Source: Sphaerospermopsis torques-reginae ITEP-024
Lineage (GTDB): Bacteria; Cyanobacteriota; Cyanobacteriia; Cyanobacteriales; Nostocaceae
Direction of reading: 5' to 3'
DNA: 64,000 nt
Assembly: GCF_019598945.1 (NCBI RefSeq)
Contig: NZ_CP080598.1
Coordinates: forward strand, 930,001 to 994,000
Shown here: positions 45,888-55,962 of the stretch, piece by piece
Numbering within the stretch: position 1 is the stretch's first letter
Layout: every line of letters starts with the position of its first letter
Translations under genes and position numbers: made by a program
Notes under the pieces: model-generated
Databases searched by the model: none
What the model was told of the DNA's origin: nothing
What the model saw: only the letters and a program-made list of their open reading frames with translations

Positions 45888-46688
45888 GTGGAATTTGATC
45901 GGCAACTTTTAGAAAATTTCTTACACTTAGGGCGTAAGCAACCATGTATACCATTTTCTCTACACATTTTTGACAGTCTCCCGTCAACTAATCAAATGGT
46001 ATGGGACTTGATCGCCCAAGGAGCAAAACCAGGATCTGTAGTGATTGCCACCCAACAAACCGCAGGTAGGGGACAATGGGGAAGACAATGGTTATCTCCT
46101 GCGGGTGGTTTATACCTTTCAATGGCGATCGCTCCTCAACTAGAAGTCACCAATAGCTATCAACTAACCTTAGCTAGTGCTTGGGGAATTGCTTCACACT
46201 TACGAAAGTGTGGCATAACAGTAGGAATAAAATGGCCGAATGATTTAGTATTAAATCGTCGCAAACTAGGCGGCATTTTAACAGAAACCAGGGTTTTTCA
46301 AGGGCATATTACCCAAGCTGTGATTGGTGTTGGTATAAACTGGGCTAACCCAGTACCAGAAACTGGCATCAACTTAAAATCCTGGCAAACTACCCAGAAT
46401 GATCAAGCTATTTCTGGGCTAGAAATGCTCACTGCTCAAGTTTTGCTGGGAATACAGTCCGGTCTAGAGTGTCTAAACAACGAAGGAATAAGCATACTAC
46501 TGTCTCGTTATCTGCATTTACTGACAAACATCGGTGATCATGTGTATGTCAATAATCTCTTAGGCACTGTAGTTGGGGTGACACCCGAAGGAAATCTCCG
46601 CTTACAAATGGCTGAATATAATAGGACAGAACTGATAAAAGCAGAAATTTCTGTAGAACCCGGTACAATCAGTTTGGGTTACTCTTAA
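45888..46688 (+). CDS. birA: Biotin-[acetyl-CoA carboxylase] ligase
   Basis: A 266-residue ligase that attaches biotin to the carboxylase carrier protein. GRGQWGRQWLSPAGGLYLS binds biotinyl-AMP and VGIKWPNDLVLNRRKLGGIL is the catalytic-Lys region. A small SH3-like C-terminus follows. No N-terminal helix-turn-helix, so a non-regulatory class I enzyme. GTG start. Confidence 0.93.
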   Translation: MEFDRQLLENFLHLGRKQPCIPFSLHIFDSLPSTNQMVWDLIAQGAKPGSVVIATQQTAGRGQWGRQWLSPAGGLYLSMAIAPQLEVTNSYQLTLASAWGIASHLRKCGITVGIKWPNDLVLNRRKLGGILTETRVFQGHITQAVIGVGINWANPVPETGINLKSWQTTQNDQAISGLEMLTAQVLLGIQSGLECLNNEGISILLSRYLHLLTNIGDHVYVNNLLGTVVGVTPEGNLRLQMAEYNRTELIKAEISVEPGTISLGYS

Positions 46689-46776
46689 TCTTCGGTGTTA
46701 ATTTCTGTTTAATTTCTGTTTAACTTTTTAAGCACATCATCTTCTTTAAACTTATTACACACAACTGAGAGAAAAA

Positions 46777-48393
46777 ATGACGCAGCCTCATAAATCTGCC
46801 CATAACCGCTTGAATAATAAGCGAACTCAAAGTTTAACAACAAAACGCTTTGCTTCTACATTACCAGCCCAAGCCCTGACTTGGTTGAGTAGTGTTAGCC
46901 TGTTAAGTGGTGGTTTTGTGTTGGCTCAAACGGAATCATCAGTAGATAACATTGTTCCCACTATTGAAAGTTCCCAACCGACAGCAGTTGCAGAGACAGG
47001 AACAAAAGAAACTGCTGCCCCAGAAGCAGTAAAATCAACACCAGATTTTGCTGAACGCAGAGCCAGACTGAAAAAGAAACTCAACAATAAAGAAGTTTCC
47101 CAAACAGCAGAACCGTTGAGACAGTCTCAACCAAAAGCAGAAAATTCTCAACCTGTTGTCATCATTAAAACTTCTCAACCGAAAGCGGAAACGTCACAGG
47201 TGAAAAAACCAGAGACTTCTGTTAACTCAGCACCTGAGAAACCCGCAGAAGTAGCTAAACCAGCAAATAATAATGCTGGGGATACTGGCAGCGCCACAGC
47301 GAGGAAAACCAAAGATTACAATAACACCCAGATTGACCCCACCGAATACAATGGGACTGCAACTAGCAACTATGAACCACCCAGTTCTGTAGTTGTTACA
47401 GAAAGGTCTAGCGGTTGTGAAGCGGTTTTTTCTAAAAGAGAAATTGCTGCTGGTGCTTGTGGTAAAAAAGCCACTGATACCCCTACTGTAGCTGATGCAC
47501 CCAAAAAATCAGCACCTACTTGGATCAAAAAAAGTGAAACCGCTAGTTTAGAAAAAACGCCAAAAACACCGCAAGTAGCCACTAAATCTAACTCAGAACC
47601 AGTAGCTGCTCAGTCTAACTCAGAACCCCAGAGTGTGGTGAAAACGGTTGCTGGTGCTGTCAATAATAATCAAAGTTGGCGTACTGCCCAAACAAATACT
47701 AGCAGTTCTACAAAAACCGCCTATCGTCCGAATCGGTTTATTCCTCAACCCAGCGAGTTTTCCCCAACTACAACCGTCAATGCTACACCCATCGCCCCCA
47801 GCTTTGGCAGTTTACCCGCGCCAATGGCAGAGGATAATATAGCACCACGTCCAAGTAATGTATCTTATGATTTTGCTCTGGCAGCGGTTTTACCACAAGT
47901 TCCTTACAGTAACACCTTTGCTTATGCTTACCGTGGTGGTAGTTCGGGAGTAGCTTTTCCCTTATCTTTTGCTGCGCCTGTAACTTCTTTATTTGGTTGG
48001 CGGATACATCCTATAACTGGCGATCGCCGTTTCCACGCAGGTACAGATATAGGAGCGCCCACAGGTACACCAATTTTAGCAGCAGCCAGAGGTCAAGTAG
48101 AAACCGCTGACTGGATTGGTGGTTACGGTTTAACCGTGATTATTAATCACAGTTCTGCCCAACAAACTCTCTACGCTCATATGTCAGACATCTTAGTTCG
48201 TCCTGGTCAGTGGGTAGAACCAGGAATGGTGATCGGTCGTGTGGGTAGCACTGGTAACTCCACTGGTCCTCACCTACACTTTGAAGTCCGCCACCTCACA
48301 CCCAACGGTTGGGTTGCTGTTGACCCTGGTGTGAAGTTACAAGCAGGACTGAATAACTTGGTGTACAACAACAGAACAGCACAGGCAAGGTAG
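46777..48393 (+). CDS. M23 family metallopeptidase, exported
   Basis: A 538-residue protein. A signal-like hydrophobic segment (residues 30-52, SSVSLLSGGFVLAQ) is followed by a long Ser/Thr/Pro/Lys-rich linker (60-385). The LytM/M23 peptidase domain (about 395-520) has RFHAGTDIGAPTGTPI (His and Asp ligands) and PHLHFEVRH (HxH). All zinc ligands are present, so it probably cuts peptidoglycan cross-bridges. It follows birA by 88 bp. Confidence 0.9.
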   Translation: MTQPHKSAHNRLNNKRTQSLTTKRFASTLPAQALTWLSSVSLLSGGFVLAQTESSVDNIVPTIESSQPTAVAETGTKETAAPEAVKSTPDFAERRARLKKKLNNKEVSQTAEPLRQSQPKAENSQPVVIIKTSQPKAETSQVKKPETSVNSAPEKPAEVAKPANNNAGDTGSATARKTKDYNNTQIDPTEYNGTATSNYEPPSSVVVTERSSGCEAVFSKREIAAGACGKKATDTPTVADAPKKSAPTWIKKSETASLEKTPKTPQVATKSNSEPVAAQSNSEPQSVVKTVAGAVNNNQSWRTAQTNTSSSTKTAYRPNRFIPQPSEFSPTTTVNATPIAPSFGSLPAPMAEDNIAPRPSNVSYDFALAAVLPQVPYSNTFAYAYRGGSSGVAFPLSFAAPVTSLFGWRIHPITGDRRFHAGTDIGAPTGTPILAAARGQVETADWIGGYGLTVIINHSSAQQTLYAHMSDILVRPGQWVEPGMVIGRVGSTGNSTGPHLHFEVRHLTPNGWVAVDPGVKLQAGLNNLVYNNRTAQAR

Positions 48394-48599
<206 letters not shown>

Positions 48600-49256
48600 C
48601 TATAAATACCCGTGTTCTATTAAGAATGCGGGTGTAATGTCCTCTTGATGTGGTGTTTTGCCTGGGGAAATGAATTTTTCCACGTATTTACCCAGGATAT
48701 CGGCTTCTAAGTTTACCCAACTACCAGAACTTAAACAACTCAGGTTTGTTTCCGAGTAGGTAAGGGGAATGACTGCGACGGTAAACTGGGAGTTTTCGGG
48801 TTGATAGGTGGCTACGGTGAGACTGATACCGTTGATGGCGATGCTACCTTTAGGGACGATATAGCGAGCGATCGCCTCCGGTGCTACAAAGGTCATTTCC
48901 CAAGAGGTCGCTGTCTGTTCCGCTGAAATTAATTCTCCCATCCCGTCTACATGACCCATGACAAAATGACCTCCTACCTTACCCCCCACTCGCAGCGACG
49001 TTTCTAGGTTGACATATCCGGCTTGGGTTTCTTCTCTCCCTAAAGTGGTACGACGCAGGGTTTCTGGTGAAGCAGTGGCAATAAAACCGTCTTTTAAAAT
49101 TTCTTCCACCGTCAGACATACGCCATCTACTGCGACACTATCGCCATAAGTCAAATCTTGCATAATGGCATCCGAGTGGCTAACAAAAGTAATCTGCCAC
49201 AAATTGTTAGATAAGGGTTTAATTTTACCTAATCCTTGAATTAATCCTGTAAACAT
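48600..49256 (-). CDS. ribE: Riboflavin synthase alpha chain
   Basis: A 218-residue enzyme made of two similar lumazine-binding halves: MFTGLIQGLGKI, GDSVAVDGVCLTVEEI and GHFVMGHVDGMGEL in the first and second, GSIAINGISLTVA near 140. It converts two lumazines to riboflavin plus pyrimidinedione. Full length. Confidence 0.95.
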   Translation of the reverse strand: MFTGLIQGLGKIKPLSNNLWQITFVSHSDAIMQDLTYGDSVAVDGVCLTVEEILKDGFIATASPETLRRTTLGREETQAGYVNLETSLRVGGKVGGHFVMGHVDGMGELISAEQTATSWEMTFVAPEAIARYIVPKGSIAINGISLTVATYQPENSQFTVAVIPLTYSETNLSCLSSGSWVNLEADILGKYVEKFISPGKTPHQEDITPAFLIEHGYL

Positions 49257-49899
49257 GATTTTTCTACCAAATTAACTCTATTTACAAGTTTGCTAAGAAT
49301 TGGTAATGGGTAATGGGTAATTGGGAAAAATATGATTAATTACCCAGTCACCAGTCCCCAGTCACTAGTTCCCAATCACCAGTCCCCAATCACCTATTGC
49401 TTAATTTTGGCTGAAATTAACTGATAATTCCGCACAAAAAGGTAAAACATTTAAAGACAATTTCTGAAGTTTTTTTTTGATTGCTGAACAGTCACACATT
49501 AACATCAATCTCAAGGCATACTTGGATAAGACGATTATGATTTGAGGAGAGCATTTTGACGTACTCTGGTGTTTACTACAAGTTCGGAGTCATCGGGTGG
49601 AGATTTATATTCCGATAAAGCCTTATATACTGCCACATATCGGACAATAATTGCTCGTATTTGGCTATAAATCGCTTCCCAAAGGATAAGCGTTTAAGCT
49701 GAAAGAGGGATCACTGCTCTCATATTGCCAATAAAATCAGGAGTAAAGTCCAGATTATCTGGGTTTTATGTAGCAGTTTAATAGAAGCGATTATAAAGAA
49801 GAAAAGCCCTATGTTTACTTCTGTTCTAGAAAAACCCAATCAAGGGTATTTTTTGCCACATAGCACTCAAGCAATAAAAGGATTTTAGAGGGTTGGCCA
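49257..49899. other. 643-bp leader region of the bifunctional nuclease gene
   Basis: Contains TAATGGG and CCAGTCC-type repeats (49300-49395), about 200 bp of unique sequence, the structured element at 49704-49776 and a short leader. A long conserved-looking non-coding region before a single gene suggests a regulated or structured transcript. Confidence 0.55.
49704..49776 (+). ncRNA. Candidate structured leader RNA element, copy B
   Basis: GAGGGATCACTGCTCTCAT, a variable stretch, then GTAAAGTCCAGATTATCTGG and GTTTTATGTAGCAG. It matches the element at 36798-36871. Stem CCAGA-TTA-TCTGG here replaces TCTAG-N5-CTAGG there, including a U-A to C-G change, so pairing is kept. Confidence 0.45.
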
Positions 49900-50397
49900 A
49901 TGATTGAAATGAGAGTCGCTGGTATAGCTTTAGATGCCATAACCCGTAGTCCGATTGTACTCCTGAAAGATAGTTCAGATCGTCGGGCTTTACCAATTTA
50001 TATCGGTCAGGATCAAGCTAGGGCGATTATGGGTGCTATGGAGCATCAAAAACCCCCTAGACCTTTAACTCATGACTTGATGGTGAATGTTTTGGAAGCA
50101 TGGAATATGACCTTAGAAAAGGTGATAATTCATTCTTTGCAAAAGGATACATTCTACGCTGCTTTAATTGTGCAGCAAGGAGAGGTAAAAAAAGAAATAG
50201 ATTCTCGTCCTAGTGATGCGATCGCCATTGCTTTAAGGACAAATGCACCGATTTGGGTAATGGAAGAAGTGGTAGCAGATGCTTCTATTCCCGTTGATCG
50301 TGATGCTGATGAAGCTGAACAACAAGCTTTCCGGGAGTTCGTTTCTAATCTTCGTCCTGAAGATTTAATCAAGCGATTCGGTAATAGTGATGGTTAA
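49900..50397 (+). CDS. Bifunctional nuclease family protein (DUF151)
   Basis: A 165-residue protein: MIEMRVAGIALDAITRSPIV, LPIYIGQDQARAIMGAME, RPLTHDLMVNVLEAW and IDSRPSDAIAIALRTNAPIW are the DUF151 signatures. A plant member has RNase and DNase activity. The role in cyanobacteria is unknown. It sits behind the long structured leader. Confidence 0.88.
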   Translation: MIEMRVAGIALDAITRSPIVLLKDSSDRRALPIYIGQDQARAIMGAMEHQKPPRPLTHDLMVNVLEAWNMTLEKVIIHSLQKDTFYAALIVQQGEVKKEIDSRPSDAIAIALRTNAPIWVMEEVVADASIPVDRDADEAEQQAFREFVSNLRPEDLIKRFGNSDG

Positions 50398-50503
50398 ATA
50401 GGGGACTGGGGACTGGTGACTGGGGAGAAAAATTTTAGATTTTAGATTTTAGATTTTAGATTGGAATTGACAAAAACAATCCAAAATCCAAAATCCAAAA
50501 TTG

Positions 50504-50560
50504 AATCACCAATCACCAATCACCAATCACCAATCACCAATCACCAATCACCAATCACCC
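50504..50560. repeat. Short tandem repeat, unit CACCAAT (8 copies)
   Basis: A perfect heptamer array that ends four bases before the aldo/keto reductase ATG. It keeps the frame open upstream (peptide NHQSPIT repeated), which would mislead start prediction. A ribosome site is not obvious after it. Confidence 0.95.
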
Positions 50561-50563
50561 ATT

Positions 50564-51694
50564 ATGCAATATCGCCGTTTTGGTAAAACAAATTTAAAAT
50601 TATCGGTTTTTTCTCTGGGGACAATGCGTTATTTAAATAGCGTAGAAACTGCCCATAAAACCATTGCAAAAGCTTTATCTTTAGGAATTAATCACATAGA
50701 AACTGCTAGGGGTTATGGGAAAAGTGAGGAGTATTTAGGTACAGCAATTAAAACAGGTTTATCAGTACCACGAAATCAATTATATATCACTACGAAAATT
50801 CCTCCCTGTGCTGATGCTGACACCATGAGGCGCTGTATTGATGAATCTTTACAACGTTTAAATATAGATTATTTAGATTGTTTAGGTATTCATGGTTTAA
50901 ATACTCAGCAACATCTGAAATGGGTAGAAGCTAAAAATGGCTGTATGCAAGCTGTACAAGAAGCATTAAATGATGGTAGAATTAAACATATTGGTTTTTC
51001 TACTCATGGTGCTTTAGAGATTATTTTGGCAGCAATTAATACAGATTTTTTTGAATTTGTTAATCTTCATTATTATTATTTTTTCCAACGTAATAATTTA
51101 GCTATTGAAGCAGCAACCGAAAAAGATATGGGTGTATTTATAATTTCTCCTGCTGATAAAGGAGGAAGACTTTACACACCACCAGATAAATTAAAAGAAC
51201 TGTGTCAACCTTTCACACCTTTAGAATTAAATTATCGGTTTTTATTGAGTGATTCAAGAATTACAACTTTAAGCGTCGGTGCTGCAACTCCAGAAGAATT
51301 AATTGCACCTTTGGCAGTTTCTCATAATATTAATGAGTTAACAACGGAAGAGATAAAAGTTTTTAAAAACTTAGAAAATAAACAAAATCAAACTTTAGAA
51401 ACTGATAAATGTAGTCAATGTTATGCTTGTTTACCTTGTCCTGAAAACATCAATATTCCTGAAGTTTTAAGATTAAGAAATTTAGCAGTTGCTTATGATA
51501 TGATTGATTATGGAAAATATCGTTATGGAATGTTTGAAAATGCGGGTCATTGGTTTCCCGGAATGAAAGGAAATCGGTGTACAGAATGCGGTGATTGTTT
51601 ACCGAAATGTCCTGAAAATTTAGATATTCCTGCTTTGTTAAATGATACCCATGAAAGATTAAATGGGAAAGCGGGAAGGAGGTTGTGGAGTTAG
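50564..51694 (+). CDS. Aldo/keto reductase with two C-terminal 4Fe-4S motifs
   Basis: A 376-residue protein. The AKR barrel (residues 1-280) begins MQYRRFGKTNLKLSVFSLGT, with ARGYGKSEEYLG (Tyr), ITTKIPP (Lys) and GIHGLN (His). The catalytic Asp position appears to be Glu (NHIETARGYG). The C-terminus holds CSQCYACLPCPENI and CTECGDCLPKCPENL, two ferredoxin-like cluster motifs. The AKR-ferredoxin fusion is a known family. The substrate is unknown. Start set after the repeat. Confidence 0.88.
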   Translation: MQYRRFGKTNLKLSVFSLGTMRYLNSVETAHKTIAKALSLGINHIETARGYGKSEEYLGTAIKTGLSVPRNQLYITTKIPPCADADTMRRCIDESLQRLNIDYLDCLGIHGLNTQQHLKWVEAKNGCMQAVQEALNDGRIKHIGFSTHGALEIILAAINTDFFEFVNLHYYYFFQRNNLAIEAATEKDMGVFIISPADKGGRLYTPPDKLKELCQPFTPLELNYRFLLSDSRITTLSVGAATPEELIAPLAVSHNINELTTEEIKVFKNLENKQNQTLETDKCSQCYACLPCPENINIPEVLRLRNLAVAYDMIDYGKYRYGMFENAGHWFPGMKGNRCTECGDCLPKCPENLDIPALLNDTHERLNGKAGRRLWS

Positions 51695-51701
51695 ATATTT
51701 T

Positions 51702-52500
51702 GTCAGAATCAGGATGTCCAGGATTTGAGGATTTTCAGGATTAAAACATTTAAGATATTTAATATATTTGTCAGAATCAGGATGTCCAGGATTTGAGGAT
51801 GTACAGGATTAAAACATTAAATATTTTTTGTCAGAATCAGGATGTCCAGGATTTGAGGATGTACAGGATTAATATTTGGACATTTAGATGATGATTTGGA
51901 GATATATCTTGTCTGAATCAGGATGTCCAGGATTTGAGGATTTTCAGGATTAAAACATTAAATAAATATTTTTTGTCTGAATCAGGATGTCCAGGATTTA
52001 AGGATGTACAGGATGGAGATATTTAATATTTTCAGAATATGATTATATTACTTTCGATATAAAGCTTTTGAATGTTTTTTTATAAATACTATATTATTAC
52101 AATATCCAAATCATCTTGAACAACATCCAAATAAAAATCCTGAAAATCCTCAAATCCTGGATATCCTGATTCTGACAAATAAAATCTCTCAATCATCATC
52201 AAAATATCCAAATGAAAATCCTGAAAATCCTTTAATCCTGGATATCCTGATTCAGACAAGAAAAATCTCCAAATCATCATCAAAATATCCAAATAAAAAT
52301 CCTGAAAATCCTCAAATTCTGGATATCCTGATTCTGACAAAAAAATCTCTCAATCATCATCAAAACATCCAAATAAAAATCCTGAAAATCCTTTAATCCT
52401 GGATATCCTGATTCTGACAAATAAAATCTCTCAATCATCATCAAAACATCCAAATAAAAATCCTGAAAATCCTCAAATCCTGGATATCCTGATTCTGACA
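51702..52500. repeat. Two facing arrays of a ~36-bp dispersed repeat
   Basis: Five copies in + orientation at about 51702, 51769, 51830, 51910 and 51974 (core TCAGGATGTCCAGGATTTGA) are followed by an AT-rich 100-bp spacer. Five copies in reverse orientation follow at about 52135, 52215, 52295, 52374 and 52453, with a period near 79 bp and conserved inter-repeat sequence. It fills the 816-bp gap between the reductase and the restriction-methylation gene. Single copies lie at 10912, 20833 and 20965. Confidence 0.9.
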
Positions 52501-52510
52501 AAAACCTCAT

Positions 52511-55500
52511 TTAATCAATAGGAAACCCAGGAATAATTTTATCAACTTCTCCCATAATACGTAAAGTTTCAGTTAACGCAACCACAATTTTTTGATAATG
52601 GATAATTTCCTCATCTGATAATTTGCGTTTAGCGTTTTTTCTATCTTTTAACCATTTATCTAAAACTTGATATCCACCAATCTTAAATTCCCAAATATGT
52701 TGAGGAATATCTGTAAAATAATTCTGTTTATTAATATAAACTCTCTGTAATTCTGAATGATATGTAACTTCAGTAATTTGATTATCTCCTATTTCCTGAT
52801 ATGTTGTAATTAAGTTTTCAAGTCTCTCAGATTTCATTAAATGTAAATTAACTAATGCTTCTCCTTTAGTTACTAAAGCAGTAAATAAACTTTGATTACT
52901 GGTTAAAGGAAGACGGGGAAAATCTATTTTGAGAAACTCTGCATATCGACTGCGATAAGTAGGACTATGAAAAATAGCGTAAGCATAGTAAAATATTTGT
53001 TCTGGTGTAGGTGTTTTACCAAGTTTGTTTTTAATCGCTGCTAAAAATTTAGGAGATAAATTAGCAGTTTTTTCTATAAAAAGATTTGTTTGATCATTAT
53101 CTGTATTTGGGTATGTATACAGGAGAAATAAATAATTAGTTTCTCTAGTTTTATTAGAAATAGCGCAACATTCTATAATTTGATCAGAAACACTCACTAA
53201 ACTCCATTCTCCAGATTGAGACTGTTGACGACATAAAATTAAACCAATATTATTTAATTTATCTACATTCTGCATAATTTCATTTCTAGTTAACTCTACA
53301 ACATCCTGATGATGATAGTAAAACCTTGTATCAAAGGGACGATATAAACAAGTAGTAAAATAATTCATCCAATCTGGATTACTAGATAATAATTTTCTTT
53401 TGATACTAATTTTCCAATCACGAGTATCTCGCAGATCATAAATATTAGCTAAATTATCATCTGTTATATCTAAATCTCTAAAATCTTCTATTCTTTTACG
53501 TAGTTCTTCCAACTCAAAATCTATAACAAAATGATCTCGATGAGTCTTAACTCCTGTTGAATTTACAGGAAAAATATCTGTAATACTCCAACCTTGATTA
53601 TATTCTGTAGCTAAATCAAAATTTTTCGGTGCAAAAAAGTAATTAGGTGCTGTAGGTATCACCTCTATCCAATTAACATTATCTAAACTTGTAGACTCTA
53701 AAAAATTATATTTATCCTCCCGACATCCCCACAAATCATAATAAAAAACCTGCGCTAACTCCTTCACCCCATCTCTAGATTTATAAGCAGTAGAAAAATA
53801 ATCAGGTGCGCTTTTTTCCCTGACAGCAATTAAAATCGCTACCCCTTGCTGAATATCAAAAACATTTTCATCAATACCACCATCTGGTGCAGTTTCTTTC
53901 AGTAAAGAATTACCATGTAAATCCATGATATATAAAGTATCAAAATATTTCAATAACTCCTCTCTCATTCCTCGGTGAATCAAACCATTAATATAGGAAT
54001 GATTAGTAATAAAACCGATAATTCCATAACCTTGAGGAGTTTTTTGAATTTGATGTTGTGCAAACCGAATAAATTTAATATAATCATCATCTAAAGGTTG
54101 AATATTTTTCTCACCTTCTAATCTCACCCTACCTTTATATAATTCTAAAAGTTCCCCAATATGGGTTAATTCTGTAACTGTTTTCCCAGCTTTACCATTT
54201 TTCAAAACTCTATTCCACACCAAACCCGTATATTCCACATCTGCTAAATATTTCTCATCTTGATTTAAAATTCTCTTGCGTTTACTCGCATTTTGTGAAC
54301 TCACGGAATAGGGAGGATTACCCAATACTACCATAATGGGAATTTCTGTTTTCACATTTGCAGCTTGACTAGATTCTTCTGCTATAATTTGAGTAATTCC
54401 AGGAATTAAATCACCTTGTTTGATCCCTTCTTCCAAAGCATTAGTTAAATATATTTTTAACCTTTCATCCGGTGCAAACTCATATTTAAAATCTGCTAAT
54501 AATAAACCTAATTTTAAATGTGCTATTGTATAAGCAGTCATTAATAATTCAAATCCAAATAAACGATTTAAAACTTCTGCATCTTTTAACCACAGATTCC
54601 ATCTATCAACACCATATTTAGCAACATTATCACGCATTTGTTTAATGACTGCATATAAAAATGTCCCTGTTCCCGTTGCAGGATCAAGAATTGTTACTCG
54701 TCTATTACCTAACCCGTATTCTAAATCAAAAATATTTCTATCAATTAAAATATCATTAACTGCACGCACAATAAAATTAACTACAGGTTCAGGAGTATAA
54801 TAAACACCGCGACTTTTTCTTAATGATGCTTGATAAGCTGCTAAAAATGTTTCATAAAAATGCAAAACTGGATCTTCTGTTCGCGTTTCTCGACCAAAAT
54901 TTTCTAAAATATTGGTCATATCTATTGTGTTAAATAATTCTATTAAATTTTCAATTGATTTGTGAATTTTACTAACACTATTAGCACCATTAGCATTAAT
55001 TACTATATCGAAAAATCCTTTTAAAAAAGGTATTTTTTCAGTAATATAAATACTAGCATTGGTGCGGTTAAAAACAAAATTTCCTGGGTTTTGTGCATGA
55101 TTTATCTTTGCAGTAAATAAACCATAAGCAATAGTTTGGGCGTACATATCCGCAAAACTAGCGTTATCTATATCTAAAAGTAGTAATTTTTTAAAAGTTT
55201 CTTTTAATTCCTTTAATTCATCAGTTGTTGTTTCAATAATCAAAGATGATTCAATAGCATTTCTGATAGTTTTAGTATAAGTTGCCATTGCTTTAGCTAA
55301 ATCATAATAGTTATTAATATCTTTAGCTTTTTGATTAATAAATGCTTGTAATAATTCCGTAATCGGTTGTAAATCATCAACCAAAGAAATTTCATTGTCT
55401 TTGATATTAGCTAATTTAGCTATTTTTTCACATTCACCATCTACATACCAACGAAAATCTAGATAATTTGTTAATATAAAATTATAACCAATATTAGATT

Positions 55501-55765
55501 CCAAATAACGTTTAATTTGTTCATATTTATCTAACTTACTAATATCAATAGTAACATATTTAGCTTCAATATATCCCACAACCCTGTCATTTTTTCTGAT
55601 AGTCAGATCAGGAATACCAGCTTGATTACCTTTTTCTTCAACTATGACATTAACACCAATAATTAAACCCTCAATCAAACGTTCTAAACTAGAGTAATGA
55701 CTACGTTCACCACCATGTTTAATCTTTTCTTGTAAATCTTGGATGTAATTATTAAAATCTGACAT
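52511..55765 (-). CDS. Single-polypeptide restriction-modification enzyme (type IIG/ISP-like)
   Basis: A 1084-residue protein. Residues 45-75 contain a PD-(D/E)xK nuclease pattern (GIPDLTIRKNDRVVGYIEAK). The central N6-adenine methyltransferase has SAM motif LDPATGTGTFLYAV near 357 and catalytic NPPYSVS near 482. The long C-terminal part (about 600-1060) is probably the target recognition domain, as in type ISP C-termini. No helicase domain is seen, favouring type IIG. No separate specificity or nuclease gene adjoins. The Met at 55765 (MSDFNNYIQDLQEKI) is used, 22 codons inside the open frame. Confidence 0.85.
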   Translation of the reverse strand: MSDFNNYIQDLQEKIKHGGERSHYSSLERLIEGLIIGVNVIVEEKGNQAGIPDLTIRKNDRVVGYIEAKYVTIDISKLDKYEQIKRYLESNIGYNFILTNYLDFRWYVDGECEKIAKLANIKDNEISLVDDLQPITELLQAFINQKAKDINNYYDLAKAMATYTKTIRNAIESSLIIETTTDELKELKETFKKLLLLDIDNASFADMYAQTIAYGLFTAKINHAQNPGNFVFNRTNASIYITEKIPFLKGFFDIVINANGANSVSKIHKSIENLIELFNTIDMTNILENFGRETRTEDPVLHFYETFLAAYQASLRKSRGVYYTPEPVVNFIVRAVNDILIDRNIFDLEYGLGNRRVTILDPATGTGTFLYAVIKQMRDNVAKYGVDRWNLWLKDAEVLNRLFGFELLMTAYTIAHLKLGLLLADFKYEFAPDERLKIYLTNALEEGIKQGDLIPGITQIIAEESSQAANVKTEIPIMVVLGNPPYSVSSQNASKRKRILNQDEKYLADVEYTGLVWNRVLKNGKAGKTVTELTHIGELLELYKGRVRLEGEKNIQPLDDDYIKFIRFAQHQIQKTPQGYGIIGFITNHSYINGLIHRGMREELLKYFDTLYIMDLHGNSLLKETAPDGGIDENVFDIQQGVAILIAVREKSAPDYFSTAYKSRDGVKELAQVFYYDLWGCREDKYNFLESTSLDNVNWIEVIPTAPNYFFAPKNFDLATEYNQGWSITDIFPVNSTGVKTHRDHFVIDFELEELRKRIEDFRDLDITDDNLANIYDLRDTRDWKISIKRKLLSSNPDWMNYFTTCLYRPFDTRFYYHHQDVVELTRNEIMQNVDKLNNIGLILCRQQSQSGEWSLVSVSDQIIECCAISNKTRETNYLFLLYTYPNTDNDQTNLFIEKTANLSPKFLAAIKNKLGKTPTPEQIFYYAYAIFHSPTYRSRYAEFLKIDFPRLPLTSNQSLFTALVTKGEALVNLHLMKSERLENLITTYQEIGDNQITEVTYHSELQRVYINKQNYFTDIPQHIWEFKIGGYQVLDKWLKDRKNAKRKLSDEEIIHYQKIVVALTETLRIMGEVDKIIPGFPID

Positions 55766-55962
55766 AATCTGATGAACTAAATAAGTGGATATAGATCCCA
55801 GACTTCGTAAAGAAGTCGAGGATCTGGACATAAAGATATTTTTATAACATTTTTTTCAATTTTGATAAAATCTTATTAAAAAATAACAATTCCTCTCTCT
55901 GCGTTCTCTGCGTGAGAAAAAACTGTCCCCAAGTCAAAAAAGGATTTATGTAAAAAACTTAA

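Noticed and set aside
52125-52500. Regular repeats with 36-bp units and ~43-bp spacers, CRISPR-like spacing
   Set aside because: The spacers are nearly identical to each other, no cas gene is near, and the unit occurs singly elsewhere in the window.
52089-52510. Open frames on the minus strand repeating SESGYPGFEDFQDFYLD
   Set aside because: They only translate the dispersed DNA repeat; no ribosome site, and the copies face opposite ways.
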